Source: Nocardiopsis suaedae
Lineage (GTDB): Bacteria > Actinomycetota > Actinomycetes > Streptosporangiales > Streptosporangiaceae
DNA length: 64,000 bases
Direction: 5' to 3'
Assembly: GCF_027706745.1 (NCBI RefSeq)
Contig: NZ_JAQFWP010000023.1
Span: 1-64,000 of the forward strand
Made by a program: the position numbers and the translations under genes. This document shows, piece by piece, positions 18,677 through 27,432 of the stretch; positions within the stretch are counted from its first letter, which is position 1, and the number at the start of each line of letters is the position of its first letter. The notes under the pieces were generated by a model. That model had not been told where the DNA came from, did not search any database, and saw nothing but the letters and a program-made list of their open reading frames with translations.

Positions 18677-20242
18677 TCAGATGTCGGAGCGGGCCCGGTC
18701 CCGGGGAAGGTCGGCGACCGCGGGACGGGAGAAGCGGTCGGTCGCCGAGTCGTAGACCCAGCTCGCCCCGACGCTGGTGGCCAGGTAGTCGTCCGGCCGC
18801 TCGGCACCGATCTCGGCCTGCGGGTGGCGCGGCAGGATCCACGCCTTCATGAGGACGAGGTAGACGGCGAAGGCGACCGGGAAGCCGATGATGTAGGCGT
18901 AGTCGGGCTGCCACAGCGCGATCGCGGAGGCGGAGAACCAGGCGATCAGCGCCGCCGGGTTGAACCCGCGGGCGTACCGGTACTGCCCGTCGGGGCGGTA
19001 CAGCTCGGGCACGTTCACCCGGCGCCGGCGCAGCACGTAGTAGTCGGCGATCATGATCCCGGCGATGGCGGCGATGAACCCGCCGTAGTAGCTCAGGAAC
19101 GTGAACAGGTTGTCCAGCAGCAGCCAGGGCATCACCGCGGTGCCGACGACGCCCGCCAGCACCACCCCCATCCGGTAGGACAGCCGGGGCGCGGCCGCGT
19201 TGACGAAGTTCAGCGCCGCCGGGACCACGTTGGCGGCGGTGTTGGTGGACCACTGGGCGAGCAGCACCATGACCAGCAGCACCCCCAGCACGGCCCCGGT
19301 GCTCTGCTCGCGGATGACGTCGATGGGGTTCCAGTTCCCGGTGACGACGAAGGAGACCGCGCCGATGAAGGCGATCCAGGTCTGCATCACCGGCAGCACC
19401 GCGAACTGGGCCACGATGACGTTGCGGTTGCGGCGCACGAAGCCGCGCTGTCCGGGCGAGGTGGCCACGAAGCGGGTGATGTTGGGGATGTCCACCGCCA
19501 GCGGCGCCCACACCACCATGTTCACCAGGAACAGGGCGACCAGGGTGGTGTCGCCCTCGCCGGCGAACGTCCAGATGTTGGTCCCCTCCAGGTCGGCGAT
19601 GCCGTTCAGGGTCAGGTACATCCACAGCGAGATCGCCAGGATGCAGGGGGCCGCCAGCGACGCCAGCCGCTCCACCGCCTTGATGCCCAGCGCCACGTTG
19701 ACCACCTGCACGGCCAGGAACACCGCGTACCACAGGGGCCAGAAGGCGAACCCGGTCCAGTACTCGACCAGCCCGTTGATGGCCAGGGCGCCCAGGTAGG
19801 TCTGGATGCCGAACCAGCAGGCGGCGACGACGCCGCGGGAGACCGACGGGAAGTGGGTGCCGACGGTGCCGAACGGGGCGCGCAGGTAGACGGCGAAGGA
19901 GAGCCCGTGCTCGGTGCCGATGTCGGCGGTCAGGGTCATGATGACGGCGAGCGCGGCGGTCGCGGCGAAGACCACCGCCATCACCTGGGCCAGCGGGACC
20001 CCGCCCTCGACGCCGTTGGCGCCGTACTGGAAGGTCACGATGACCACCGCCAGGCCCACCCAGATCCAGGCGAACCCCCACACCGAGATGGGGCGCTGGG
20101 TCAGCCAGGTGGGCAGGATGGCCTCTTCGAGCAGGTGGTTCACACGGCCGTGGCCGCTTCGGGGGACGTCGCCGTCGGGTGCGGGACCGCCGCCCGGCGG
20201 CGGGGCGCCGCCGGTGCGGCTACCAGGGACCGGCGCTTCCAT
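18677..20242 (-). CDS. NCS1-family nucleobase/hydantoin:cation symporter (B)
   Basis: A 521-residue NCS1 paralogue, clearly distinct from copy A. It has GFAWIWVGLAVVIVTFQYG at the first span, GTHFPSVSRGVVAACWFGIQ, NITRFVATSPGQRGF and GIMIADYYVLRRRRVNVPEL. The Met at 20242 has a GCGAGGAT site 5 nt upstream and was preferred over a Met five codons earlier. It begins 33 bp after the racemase-family gene and ends 114 bp before NCS1 A. Two different carriers in one operon suggest a substrate and a related precursor or product; the identity is not visible. Confidence 0.9.
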   Translation of the reverse strand: MEAPVPGSRTGGAPPPGGGPAPDGDVPRSGHGRVNHLLEEAILPTWLTQRPISVWGFAWIWVGLAVVIVTFQYGANGVEGGVPLAQVMAVVFAATAALAVIMTLTADIGTEHGLSFAVYLRAPFGTVGTHFPSVSRGVVAACWFGIQTYLGALAINGLVEYWTGFAFWPLWYAVFLAVQVVNVALGIKAVERLASLAAPCILAISLWMYLTLNGIADLEGTNIWTFAGEGDTTLVALFLVNMVVWAPLAVDIPNITRFVATSPGQRGFVRRNRNVIVAQFAVLPVMQTWIAFIGAVSFVVTGNWNPIDVIREQSTGAVLGVLLVMVLLAQWSTNTAANVVPAALNFVNAAAPRLSYRMGVVLAGVVGTAVMPWLLLDNLFTFLSYYGGFIAAIAGIMIADYYVLRRRRVNVPELYRPDGQYRYARGFNPAALIAWFSASAIALWQPDYAYIIGFPVAFAVYLVLMKAWILPRHPQAEIGAERPDDYLATSVGASWVYDSATDRFSRPAVADLPRDRARSDI

Positions 20243-20275
20243 GGGGGATCCTCGCAATCTCCGGGCGGGCCGGGG

Positions 20276-21088
20276 CTATCTCGTGCGTGCGGGGCACGAG
20301 GCGGTCAGGCCGTCGGCGGCGTCGGCGGCGGCGGGGCGGGACGGGCCGTGGGCGGCCCCCTCCAGGGCGGGGCTCAGCGGCCAGTGGGTGATCTCCTTCG
20401 GCAGGGGCGGCGCGAAGGCGCCCCTGCGTCCGGTGGACAGGCCCAGTCCGACGAGGGACTCGGCCAGCGCGACGCCGGCGGCCACACCGTCGACCACCGG
20501 GACACCGGTGGCCTCGCGCACCGCTTCGGACAGCCCGGCCATTCCGGCGCAGCCGAGCACGATGCTGTCCGCGCCGTCCTCCTCGACGGCGCGCTCGGCC
20601 TGCGCGGCGATGGCGCGCAGTGCGGCGCCGTGGTCGCGCTCCAGCTCCAGCACGGCCAGGCCGCTGGCGCGCACCGAGGCGCACCGCGTGTCCAGGCCGG
20701 CCTGGCGGAGCCGGGCGCGGATCTGCGGGACGGTCCGCCGCAGGCTGGTGACCACCGAGTACTCCCCGCCCACCAGGCAGGCGAGCTGGGCGGCGGCCTC
20801 GGTGATGTCGACGACGGGCACCGGGCACAGCTCCTGCAGGCCCTCCCGGCCGTGTTCACCGAACCCGGCCTGGACGACCGCGTCGTAGGGGCCGTCGTAG
20901 GTGGCGACCCGGTCCATCACCGCCACGGCCGACAGGTAGCTCTCGAAGTTCCCCTCGACCGACTCGGGGCCGAAGCGGGGGGTCAGCGCAACGACCTCGG
21001 TCCCCGGGCGCGCGGCGGCCCGGGCCTCGTCGGCCAGCGCGCGGGTCACGCGCTCGGAGGTGTTGACGTTGACCAACAGGATGCGCAT
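20276..21088 (-). CDS. Asp/Glu (hydantoin) racemase superfamily enzyme with one catalytic Cys
   Basis: A 270-residue protein of the Asp/Glu/hydantoin racemase superfamily: RILLVNVNTSERVT at the start, VPVVDITEAAAQLA, and LGCAGMAGL with the second catalytic Cys. Racemases have a first Cys in an ACFG/ACWG motif; here that place reads VVQAGFGEHG, with Gly. A single-Cys arrangement with Gly at the first site is known from arylmalonate decarboxylase, so racemisation is doubtful. It heads an operon with two NCS1 transporters and faces the XRE-cupin regulator across a palindromic operator region. Confidence 0.82.
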   Translation of the reverse strand: MRILLVNVNTSERVTRALADEARAAARPGTEVVALTPRFGPESVEGNFESYLSAVAVMDRVATYDGPYDAVVQAGFGEHGREGLQELCPVPVVDITEAAAQLACLVGGEYSVVTSLRRTVPQIRARLRQAGLDTRCASVRASGLAVLELERDHGAALRAIAAQAERAVEEDGADSIVLGCAGMAGLSEAVREATGVPVVDGVAAGVALAESLVGLGLSTGRRGAFAPPLPKEITHWPLSPALEGAAHGPSRPAAADAADGLTASCPARTR

Positions 21089-21160
21089 GGGGTCCTTCCG
21101 TCCGGGCGTGGCGGCCTGTACTGGGCGGACGGGCGGGGCATGTGATGCCCGCCACGTGAT

Positions 21161-21197
21161 GTGAAGTTATAACTTCACGAGCTATAAAGCAATAGCT
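21161..21197. promoter_or_regulatory. Two palindromic operators between the racemase operon and the XRE-cupin regulator
   Basis: gtgaagttataacttcac at 21161-21178 is a perfect 18-bp palindrome. Right beside it, agctat and atagct pair across 6 nt (21180-21197), followed by tcacgtgat, which mirrors acgtgatg to the left of the first site. The DNA here is much more A/T-rich than its surroundings. The region separates divergent starts at 21088 and 21230, so it probably binds the adjacent regulator. Confidence 0.75.
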
Positions 21198-21229
21198 TCA
21201 CGTGATCGACATCTATACTTAACAGCGCC

Positions 21230-21907
21230 ATGGACGACTCCCCGGAAGCCACCAACGCCGCCACCGCCCTCGCCCGCGCGGGTTTCGATGAACAGCGCTT
21301 CGGCGAGCGGATCCGCGAACTCCGCACCCGACGGGGCCTGTCCCTGCGGGTGCTGGCCAAGCGGCTCGGCATCAGCGCCAGTGCCCTCTCCCAGATCGAG
21401 CGCGGCAAGATGCGCCCGTCGGTCACCCGGCTCTACCAGATCCTCACCGAGCTGGACGCGCCCATGTCCTCGGCCTTCGGCGAGGATCCGACGGGCGCCG
21501 GGGACGGCGACGACACCGCGGCGCCCGGGTTCCCGCAGTTCCCCGAGGACCCCGGCGGCACCGGCGCCGCCGACGGAGTGCAGCTCATCCGGCGGGACGA
21601 GGCCGCCGTCCTGGAACTGGACCACGGGGTGCGGTACCGGCGCCTGTCCCCCGCGGGTGTTCCCGGACTGAACTATTTCGAGTCGGTGTACCCGCCCGGG
21701 GCGTTCTCCAGCCAGAACGCCGAGTACGTGCGCCACCGCGGCCAGGAGATCGGCAACGTGGTCAGCGGCGTGCTCACCGTGGACGTGGGCTTCGAGACGC
21801 ACGAGCTGCGCCCGGGCGACTCGATCATGTACCCCTCCACGACGCCGCACCGGATCTCCAACCAGGGCACCGAGACGGCCGTGGCGGTCTGGCTCAACAT
21901 CGGCTGA
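21230..21907 (+). CDS. XRE-family transcriptional regulator with C-terminal cupin
   Basis: A 225-residue protein. Residues 23-80 are an XRE helix-turn-helix (RIRELRTRRGLSLRVLAKRL, then SASALSQIERGKMRPSV). Residues about 130-225 are a cupin barrel (VVSGVLTVDVGFETHELRPG, SIMYPSTTPHRISN). This fusion usually senses a small metabolite. A tatact -10 element lies at 21213-21218, so the transcript has a very short leader. It is divergent from the racemase-NCS1 operon and is its probable repressor; autoregulation is likely because both starts flank the operators. Confidence 0.9.
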   Translation: MDDSPEATNAATALARAGFDEQRFGERIRELRTRRGLSLRVLAKRLGISASALSQIERGKMRPSVTRLYQILTELDAPMSSAFGEDPTGAGDGDDTAAPGFPQFPEDPGGTGAADGVQLIRRDEAAVLELDHGVRYRRLSPAGVPGLNYFESVYPPGAFSSQNAEYVRHRGQEIGNVVSGVLTVDVGFETHELRPGDSIMYPSTTPHRISNQGTETAVAVWLNIG

Positions 21908-21969
21908 CCGCGCCCCCCGGCCCCGTTCCCGGCTCCCGACCCCGCCCGCCCCGGCCACGGCGCGAAAGA

Positions 21970-22054
21970 GGGCGGTGCCCCGCGCGCTGGGAGGGGATGC
22001 GCGCACGGGACACCGCCCGGGGCGAGACGGTCCGGAGGGGACGGCCCGTCTCGC
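21970..22054. terminator. Two hairpins between convergent genes
   Basis: gggcggtg at 21970-21977 pairs with caccgccc at 22011-22018. gcgagacgg at 22022-22030 pairs with ccgtctcgc at 22046-22054. They lie between the convergent XRE-cupin gene (stop 21907) and DASS transporter gene (stop 22062), so they probably end transcription in both directions. Confidence 0.65.
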
Positions 22055-22061
22055 GGCCGCC

Positions 22062-23606
22062 CTAGAGGGCGAAGCCCAGGACCCGGCCGGCGATCGTGTA
22101 CATCACCACCATGACCAGCACGAGGGCGATCCCGTTGAGCACGAGGCCGCCGCGCATCATCTGGCGGATGGTGATGTGGCCCGAGCCGAACACGATCGCG
22201 TTGGGCGGGGTGGCCACCGGGAGCATGAAGGCCAGCGACGCGGCCAGGACCGCCGGGACGACCAGGGTCATCACGTCGGCGCCCACACCGGCCGCCACCC
22301 CGGCCATCACCGGGACGAAGGTCGCGGTGGTGGCGGTGTTGCTGGTCAGCTCGGTCAGCAGCAGCACCGCGGCGGCGACGAGGAGCACCAGCACCCACAT
22401 CGGCACCGGCAGGCCGCCGACCTGCTCACCGATCCAGGCGCTCAGGCCGCTGCCGTCGAACTGCCGGGCCAGGGTCAGCCCGCCCCCGAACAGCAGCAGG
22501 ATGCCCCAGGGGAGCTGCGCGGCGGAGTCCCAGTCCAGCAGCCGGGAGCCGTCGCCCCGGCCGGCGGGGATGAGGAAGAGCAGCACCGCGACGGTCATCG
22601 CGATCCCGGCGTCGCTGATCGAGCCCAGCCACGGGGCGGCCTCGCCGACGGGCGAGTCGGCCAGCAGCGGGATGCTCACCCAGGAGGCGGCGGCCAGCAG
22701 GAACATCGCCAGGACCATCTTCTCCTGGAGCGACATGGGCCCCATCGCCCGCAGCTCTTCGCGGATCAGCTCGCGGCCGCCGTTCAGGTCCTTGATCTTC
22801 GGCGGGAACACCAGGCGGGTCAGGACCAGCCAGGCCAGCACCAGGAAGACCGCGGCCAGCGGCAGGCCGACCAGCATCCACTGGCCGAAGCCGACGTGGA
22901 TGTCGTGGCTCTCGGCCAGGTAGCCGACCATGAACGCGTTGGGCGGGGTGCCGATGAGCGTGGCCACCGAGCCGATGGAGGAGGAGTAGGCGATGCCCAG
23001 CATCAGCGCGGTCGCGAAGTTGGGGTCGGTGCGCCCGTCGCGCAGCTGCGCCACCATGCCGATCACGGCCACGCCGATCGGCATCATCATGACCGTGGTG
23101 GAGGTGTTGCTCACCCACATCGTGATGGCGCCGGTGGCCGCCATGAAGCCCGCGATCAGCATGGCCGGGCTGCTGCCCATCGCGGCGACGATGCTCAGCG
23201 CGATCCGCCGGTGCAGGTTCCACTTCTGCATGGCCAGGGCCAGCATGAACCCGCCCATGAACAGGAAGATGATGTCGTCGGCGTAGGGCGCGGCGACGTC
23301 TTCGATGTCCGCGCCGAGCAGCACCGGGAACAGCACCAGCGGCACCAGTGCGGTGGCGGCCAGCGGGATCGCCTCGGTCGCCCACCAGACGGCCATCAGC
23401 CCGGCGATGCCGGCGGTCACCTTGCCCTCGGTGGACAGCGAGTCCGGCAACAGCAGGATGAACAGGCCCAGCACCGCGACTCCGGCGGCCAGGCCGGCGG
23501 CCTTGGTGGTGAACGAACCGTTGGAGCCCGGCTTTCCGGGGTCCGTGCTCGCGGCGGATGTGGCCGCAGGTGCTTCAGGGGTGTCGGATCCCTGGGCGCT
23601 CGACAT
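22062..23606 (-). CDS. DASS/SLC13-family anion (dicarboxylate-type) transporter
   Basis: A 514-residue membrane protein with two pseudo-symmetric halves. Each has the SNT substrate- and sodium-binding motif: MWVSNTSTTVMMMP around residue 163 and LTELTSNTATTATFVPV around residue 417. Other family strings are AVWWATEAIPLAATAL and LMLGIAYSSSIGSVATLIGT. DASS carriers move di- or tricarboxylates or sulfate with sodium. The first 32 residues are a disordered cytoplasmic tail. It is divergent from the TAXI binding-protein gene across 250 bp; the shared location may mean a shared substrate class. Confidence 0.92.
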   Translation of the reverse strand: MSSAQGSDTPEAPAATSAASTDPGKPGSNGSFTTKAAGLAAGVAVLGLFILLLPDSLSTEGKVTAGIAGLMAVWWATEAIPLAATALVPLVLFPVLLGADIEDVAAPYADDIIFLFMGGFMLALAMQKWNLHRRIALSIVAAMGSSPAMLIAGFMAATGAITMWVSNTSTTVMMMPIGVAVIGMVAQLRDGRTDPNFATALMLGIAYSSSIGSVATLIGTPPNAFMVGYLAESHDIHVGFGQWMLVGLPLAAVFLVLAWLVLTRLVFPPKIKDLNGGRELIREELRAMGPMSLQEKMVLAMFLLAAASWVSIPLLADSPVGEAAPWLGSISDAGIAMTVAVLLFLIPAGRGDGSRLLDWDSAAQLPWGILLLFGGGLTLARQFDGSGLSAWIGEQVGGLPVPMWVLVLLVAAAVLLLTELTSNTATTATFVPVMAGVAAGVGADVMTLVVPAVLAASLAFMLPVATPPNAIVFGSGHITIRQMMRGGLVLNGIALVLVMVVMYTIAGRVLGFAL

Positions 23607-23856
23607 GGGGCGCGCCTCCTCTGATGGCGGGGCGGTGATCGTGCGGATACGGGGGATGCGCGTGGCCGCGGGGAACGCCCCGCTCTCTCCGCGGTCACAG
23701 GGTGAGCGTGGTCACTGTGGCGGGGGCCACGCAAACATCGCGGAAAAACTTGGGATTCCTCTGACATTGCCCCGGCCGTCCGTGTTCGTGCCGGAACGCA
23801 CAGTGAGTGGCGCGGCCGGTCGGGGGTCGGCGTTCGGCGATGTCTATCCTGCTCAC

Positions 23857-24807
23857 ATGGGAACCGGACCGGGACCGATCGAGCGGCGCACGGTGCTGCG
23901 CGGCGCCTTGGCCGCCGTGGCCGCGGGCGCGCTGGCACCGGTGTCCGGAGGCTGCGCCGGCCCGGACCCCGAGCCCTATCCGCGCCTGGTGCTGGCGACC
24001 GGGCCACCCGGCGCCGTCTACCGGGAGATCGGCGCGGCCCTGGCCGACGAGCTGCGCACGACCCTGCCCGGTACGCGGATCGAGGTGCGCGGCACCAGCG
24101 CGTCGACGGAGAACCTGCGGCTGCTGGGGGAGGGGGCGGCGCAGATCGCGCCGGTCAGCCTCGACTCGGCGCGCGGGCGGAGCGGGGGGATGGCCGCGCT
24201 GTGCCGCCTCTACGACAGCTACCTGCACCTGATGGTGCGGGCCGACTCCGATGTGGAGGGGCTCGCCGACCTGGACGGGCGGCGGGTGTCGTTCGGCGCC
24301 GACGAGTCGGGCACCGAGTACACGGTGGGCCGCCTGGTCGAGGCGACCGGGGCGCGCATGGACGGCGTCCTGATGAACCAGGCCGAGTCGGCGCGGGCGC
24401 TGGAGGAGGGGCGGATCGACGCGATGTTCTCGCTCACCGGAATCCCCACCCCCGCCATCACCGACTTGGCCGGGCGGGTCCGCCTGCGCGCGGTGGACCT
24501 GGGTGAGGCGGCGGACACGATGGCGGGGGAGGTGCCGGGGGTGTACCTGCCCGCGATCCTCCCGGCGAGCGGCTACGAGGGGGTGGCGGCCACGCCGACG
24601 CTGACCCTGCCGAACATCCTGCTGGCCCGTGCGGACCTCCCCGACGACGTGGCGGCGACGGTCACCGCGACGGTGTTCACCCGCTCCTCGGAACTGGCCG
24701 CCCGCCGCCCGGAGGCGGCCCAGATCAACATCCGCACGGGCATCGCGACCGGGAACGTCCCCCTCCACCCGGGCGCCGCGCGCTGGTTCCGTGAACAGAA
24801 GCTCTGA
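23857..24807 (+). CDS. TAXI-family TRAP-type solute-binding lipoprotein
   Basis: A 316-residue exported protein with twin Arg at residues 10-11 (ERRTVLRGALAAVAAGALAP) and a Cys at 33, so probably a Tat-exported lipoprotein. The TAXI fold shows in LVLATGPPGAVYREIGAAL, GTSASTENLRLLGEG, VSFGADESGTEYTV and LPASGYEGVAATPTL. TAXI proteins normally feed a TRAP permease. No DctQ/DctM-type gene is in the window. It converges, with only 24 bp between stops, on a two-component system, which may use it as a periplasmic sensor partner. Confidence 0.88.
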   Translation: MGTGPGPIERRTVLRGALAAVAAGALAPVSGGCAGPDPEPYPRLVLATGPPGAVYREIGAALADELRTTLPGTRIEVRGTSASTENLRLLGEGAAQIAPVSLDSARGRSGGMAALCRLYDSYLHLMVRADSDVEGLADLDGRRVSFGADESGTEYTVGRLVEATGARMDGVLMNQAESARALEEGRIDAMFSLTGIPTPAITDLAGRVRLRAVDLGEAADTMAGEVPGVYLPAILPASGYEGVAATPTLTLPNILLARADLPDDVAATVTATVFTRSSELAARRPEAAQINIRTGIATGNVPLHPGAARWFREQKL

Positions 24808-24831
24808 GGCGGCGGGCGGCGGGCGGCGGTG

Positions 24832-26262
24832 TCATGCCTTCGGGAGACGCACCTCCACGTCCAGCCCGAAGCCCCCGTCGGGGCGGGGAAGGCCGGGGAG
24901 CAGGCGCAAAGACCCGCCGGACGACTCCACCAGGTCGGCGCAGATCGCCAGGCCCAGACCCGTGCCCTCCACGTTCTGGTGGCGTGGGCCCCGCCAGAAG
25001 CGTTGCAGGGCCTTCTGGCGCTCCTCCGGGGTGAGGCCGGTTCCGTCGTCGGCCACGTGCAGCACCACCGACCCCTTCCCGCGGGCCCCGTCCCCGCGGT
25101 CGCCGTCGGCGCCCGCGTCGGCTTCGCCGTCCCCGGCGGACGCGCTCAGGCGGATCCGGCCGCCGCCGGACAACCGGATCGCGTTGCTCATCAGCTCGTC
25201 CAGAACACTGCCCAGCCCGCCCGGGGGCGCCAGCGCGCGCAGTCCCTCCGGCACGCGGGTCTCCAGGCCGATGCCCTCCACCTCGGCCAGCGCCCGCCAC
25301 CGCGTCAGCCGCGTCGCCAGCACCTCGTCCAGCTCGACCGGCTCGGACGCGCGGAAGCTCTCCATCCGGGTCGCCGCCGTCAGCGAGTTCAGCAGCCGGT
25401 GCATCGCCTTGGCCTCCTCGACCGCGTCGGCGTGCGCCTGGCGCGCCTCCTCGCCGCTCACGTGCGGCTCCAGGTTCTCCACCGCCAGCCGCAGGCTCGC
25501 CAGCGGGTTGCGCAGCTGGTGGGAGGCGTCGGAGACGAACGCCCGCTGCCGGTGCAGCGCCCGCTCCACCGCGTCCACCATGGCGTTGAACGACGCCGCC
25601 AGGCGGCGCAGCTCCGGCGGCCCGCCCACCCGGTCGGCGCGTACCGACAGGTCGCCCTCGGAGATCGCCGCGGTCGCCTCGTCCAGCCGCCGCACCGGCC
25701 GGAGCACCCACCGCGACAGCGGCCACGCCACCGCCGACAGCACCCCCAGCGGCACCATGGACAACGCCCCCAGCAGCGCCCACGAGCCCAGGATCCGCTC
25801 CCGCAGCTCTCCCGTGGGCGCGGAGATCAGCACCGCCCCCTCCACCCCGCTGTCACGGCCGATGGGTTCGGCGATCACCAGGTCCTCCGTGGACCACGGC
25901 CACACCGCCGTCGGCGGCGCCGGGCGGAACCCGCCCAGCGCCCGGTGGGCCTCCTCCTGGCCCCGGGCCGCGCGCGCCGCGTCCGGGGACGAGGCCAGCA
26001 CCGGCCGCCCCGACGGGTCGACCACGGCCACCCGCGCGCCGTACAGGTCCTCGTACCGCTCCAGCTCGCCGCGCAGCCCCTCCACCCGGCCGGTGCGCAG
26101 CGCGGTGGAGCCCAGCGACGCGAACCGGCCCGCGTCATTGAGCCGGTCCACGTACATCTCCTGGGTCTGCCGCTGCGCGGTGACCGCGCCCAGCGGCACC
26201 GCGAGCGACGCGGTGATCAGGAAGGCGATCGGCACCAGCAGGGCGAGGAGGCGGCGCAGCAC
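24832..26262 (-). CDS. Sensor histidine kinase
   Basis: A 476-residue membrane kinase. The first span is at residues 4-28, then an extracytoplasmic sensor domain to about 157, a second span near 160-182 and a HAMP domain (LRPVRRLDEATAAISEGDLS). The phospho-acceptor is His248 in SDASHQLRNPLASL. The ATP-binding part has DELMSNAIRLS (N box), VADDGTGLTPEE (D box) and GTGLGLAIC (G box), with an Asp/Gly-rich insert between. It follows its response regulator gene by 13 bp. A link to the neighbouring TAXI protein is inferred from position. Confidence 0.93.
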   Translation of the reverse strand: MLRRLLALLVPIAFLITASLAVPLGAVTAQRQTQEMYVDRLNDAGRFASLGSTALRTGRVEGLRGELERYEDLYGARVAVVDPSGRPVLASSPDAARAARGQEEAHRALGGFRPAPPTAVWPWSTEDLVIAEPIGRDSGVEGAVLISAPTGELRERILGSWALLGALSMVPLGVLSAVAWPLSRWVLRPVRRLDEATAAISEGDLSVRADRVGGPPELRRLAASFNAMVDAVERALHRQRAFVSDASHQLRNPLASLRLAVENLEPHVSGEEARQAHADAVEEAKAMHRLLNSLTAATRMESFRASEPVELDEVLATRLTRWRALAEVEGIGLETRVPEGLRALAPPGGLGSVLDELMSNAIRLSGGGRIRLSASAGDGEADAGADGDRGDGARGKGSVVLHVADDGTGLTPEERQKALQRFWRGPRHQNVEGTGLGLAICADLVESSGGSLRLLPGLPRPDGGFGLDVEVRLPKA

Positions 26263-26275
26263 GGCGCGGCCCCGC

Positions 26276-26953
26276 TCAGTCGCCCTCGCCGGCGGGGGCC
26301 AGCCGGTAGCCGACCCCGCGCACGGTGCGGATCAGCACCGCCCCGGCGAGCTTGCCGCGCAGTGCGGCGATGTGCGTGTCCAGGGTGCGCGAGGACGACT
26401 CCCAGGAGGTCCCCCACACCTGGTCGAGGATGGCGTCCCGGCCGACCACCGCCGGGGCCCGCGCCGTCAGCAGCGCGAGCACGTCGAACTCCTTTCGGGT
26501 GAGCGACAGCGGCGCGCCGTCCAGCTCGGCGAGGCGCAGCCCCGGGTCCACGGCGAGCGCCCCCACCCGCAGCCGGTCGCCGGGCGGTGCGGAGGCCCGC
26601 TCGGCCCGGGTGCGGCGCAGGACCGCTTCCACCCGGGCGAGCAGTTCGGCGATACCGAAGGGCTTGACCACGTAGTCGTCGGCGCCGGCGCGCAGACCGC
26701 GCACCCGTTCGCGCTCCTCGGCACGGGCGGTGACGGCGATGATCGCCGTGCCGGGCCGCTCGCGCAGCCGCCGCAGCAGGTCGATGCCGTCGGCGTCGGG
26801 CAGTCCGAGGTCGAGCAGGACGACGTCGGCGGGGCCCGCCTGCAGCGCGCGCTGGGCGGTCGCCGCGCGCTCGACGTCGTACCGGGCGTTGCGCAGCGCC
26901 GTCACCAGCCCGCGCGCGACCCGGTCGTCGTCCTCGACCACGAGTATGCGCAT
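26276..26953 (-). CDS. OmpR-family response regulator
   Basis: A 225-residue regulator. The receiver domain has the acidic pocket VVEDDD, the phosphorylation site Asp48 (VVLLDLGLPDADG) and the conserved Lys in VVKPFG. The C-terminal winged helix has LSLTRKEFDVLALL, SSRTLDTHIAALRGKL and IRTVRGVGYRL. It is the first gene of a pair with the downstream histidine kinase. Targets are not visible in the sequence; the DASS and TAXI genes next door are candidates. Confidence 0.95.
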   Translation of the reverse strand: MRILVVEDDDRVARGLVTALRNARYDVERAATAQRALQAGPADVVLLDLGLPDADGIDLLRRLRERPGTAIIAVTARAEERERVRGLRAGADDYVVKPFGIAELLARVEAVLRRTRAERASAPPGDRLRVGALAVDPGLRLAELDGAPLSLTRKEFDVLALLTARAPAVVGRDAILDQVWGTSWESSSRTLDTHIAALRGKLAGAVLIRTVRGVGYRLAPAGEGD

Positions 26954-27003
26954 CGCGGACCATCGTAGGCCCGTTCCGGCGGAACGGTCCCCGTTCGCCC
27001 CGG

Positions 27004-27234
27004 TCAGCTCCAGTGGTGGCGCATCGTCCAGTCTTCGGTGGCGCGGTCGACCGAGATGTCGGCGATGCTGGGCTCGCCCTGATCGGACTCGGCGGCGACG
27101 CGGACGAGGTCGACCGCGCCCTCCCAGTGGCCGATGACGCGCTGAACCCGGTAGAGGCGCCCCCGCCAGGCGAAGAGCGAGGGGCGGCCGGAAGAGGTCG
27201 TGCGGACGTCGATCCGTTCGTTGAAGAGACTCAC
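27004..27234 (-). CDS. DUF6504-like small protein under a LexA box
   Basis: A 76-residue protein. The core LFAWRGRLYRVQRVIGHWEG resembles DUF6504, a small family often found with Y-family polymerase/ImuB genes in actinobacteria; the assignment is by eye. The frame stays open to an ATG at 27264, but that codon lies inside a LexA box. I prefer GTG 27234: gatact, a -10-like element, ends 8 nt before it, so the message is probably leaderless. An SOS role is inferred from the operator and the family. No polymerase gene is adjacent. Confidence 0.6.
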   Translation of the reverse strand: MSLFNERIDVRTTSSGRPSLFAWRGRLYRVQRVIGHWEGAVDLVRVAAESDQGEPSIADISVDRATEDWTMRHHWS

Positions 27235-27247
27235 CGGGGCAGAGTAT

Positions 27248-27261
27248 CGAACGGATGTTCG
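27248..27261 (-). promoter_or_regulatory. LexA (SOS) box upstream of the DUF6504-like gene
   Basis: cgaacggatgttcg matches the actinobacterial SOS operator CGAAC-N4-GTTCG at every fixed position. It overlaps the -10-like gatact of the minus-strand gene that starts at 27234, an ideal position for repression. Confidence 0.8.
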
Positions 27262-27432
27262 CATTCGCAGTGGTCCGCGCCGGGGCTCACCCTAGGGGCA
27301 ACGGCCCCGCGAACGCGCCGGTGCGGGCGGAGTCGGGGCGTCGGCGGCGATATCGGCGCTGCTCGGCGACGCACGAACCGATCCGGAACGACGGCGTCCC
27401 GGGCGTGTCGCGGCAGAGGGGCTCCGGGCGTT

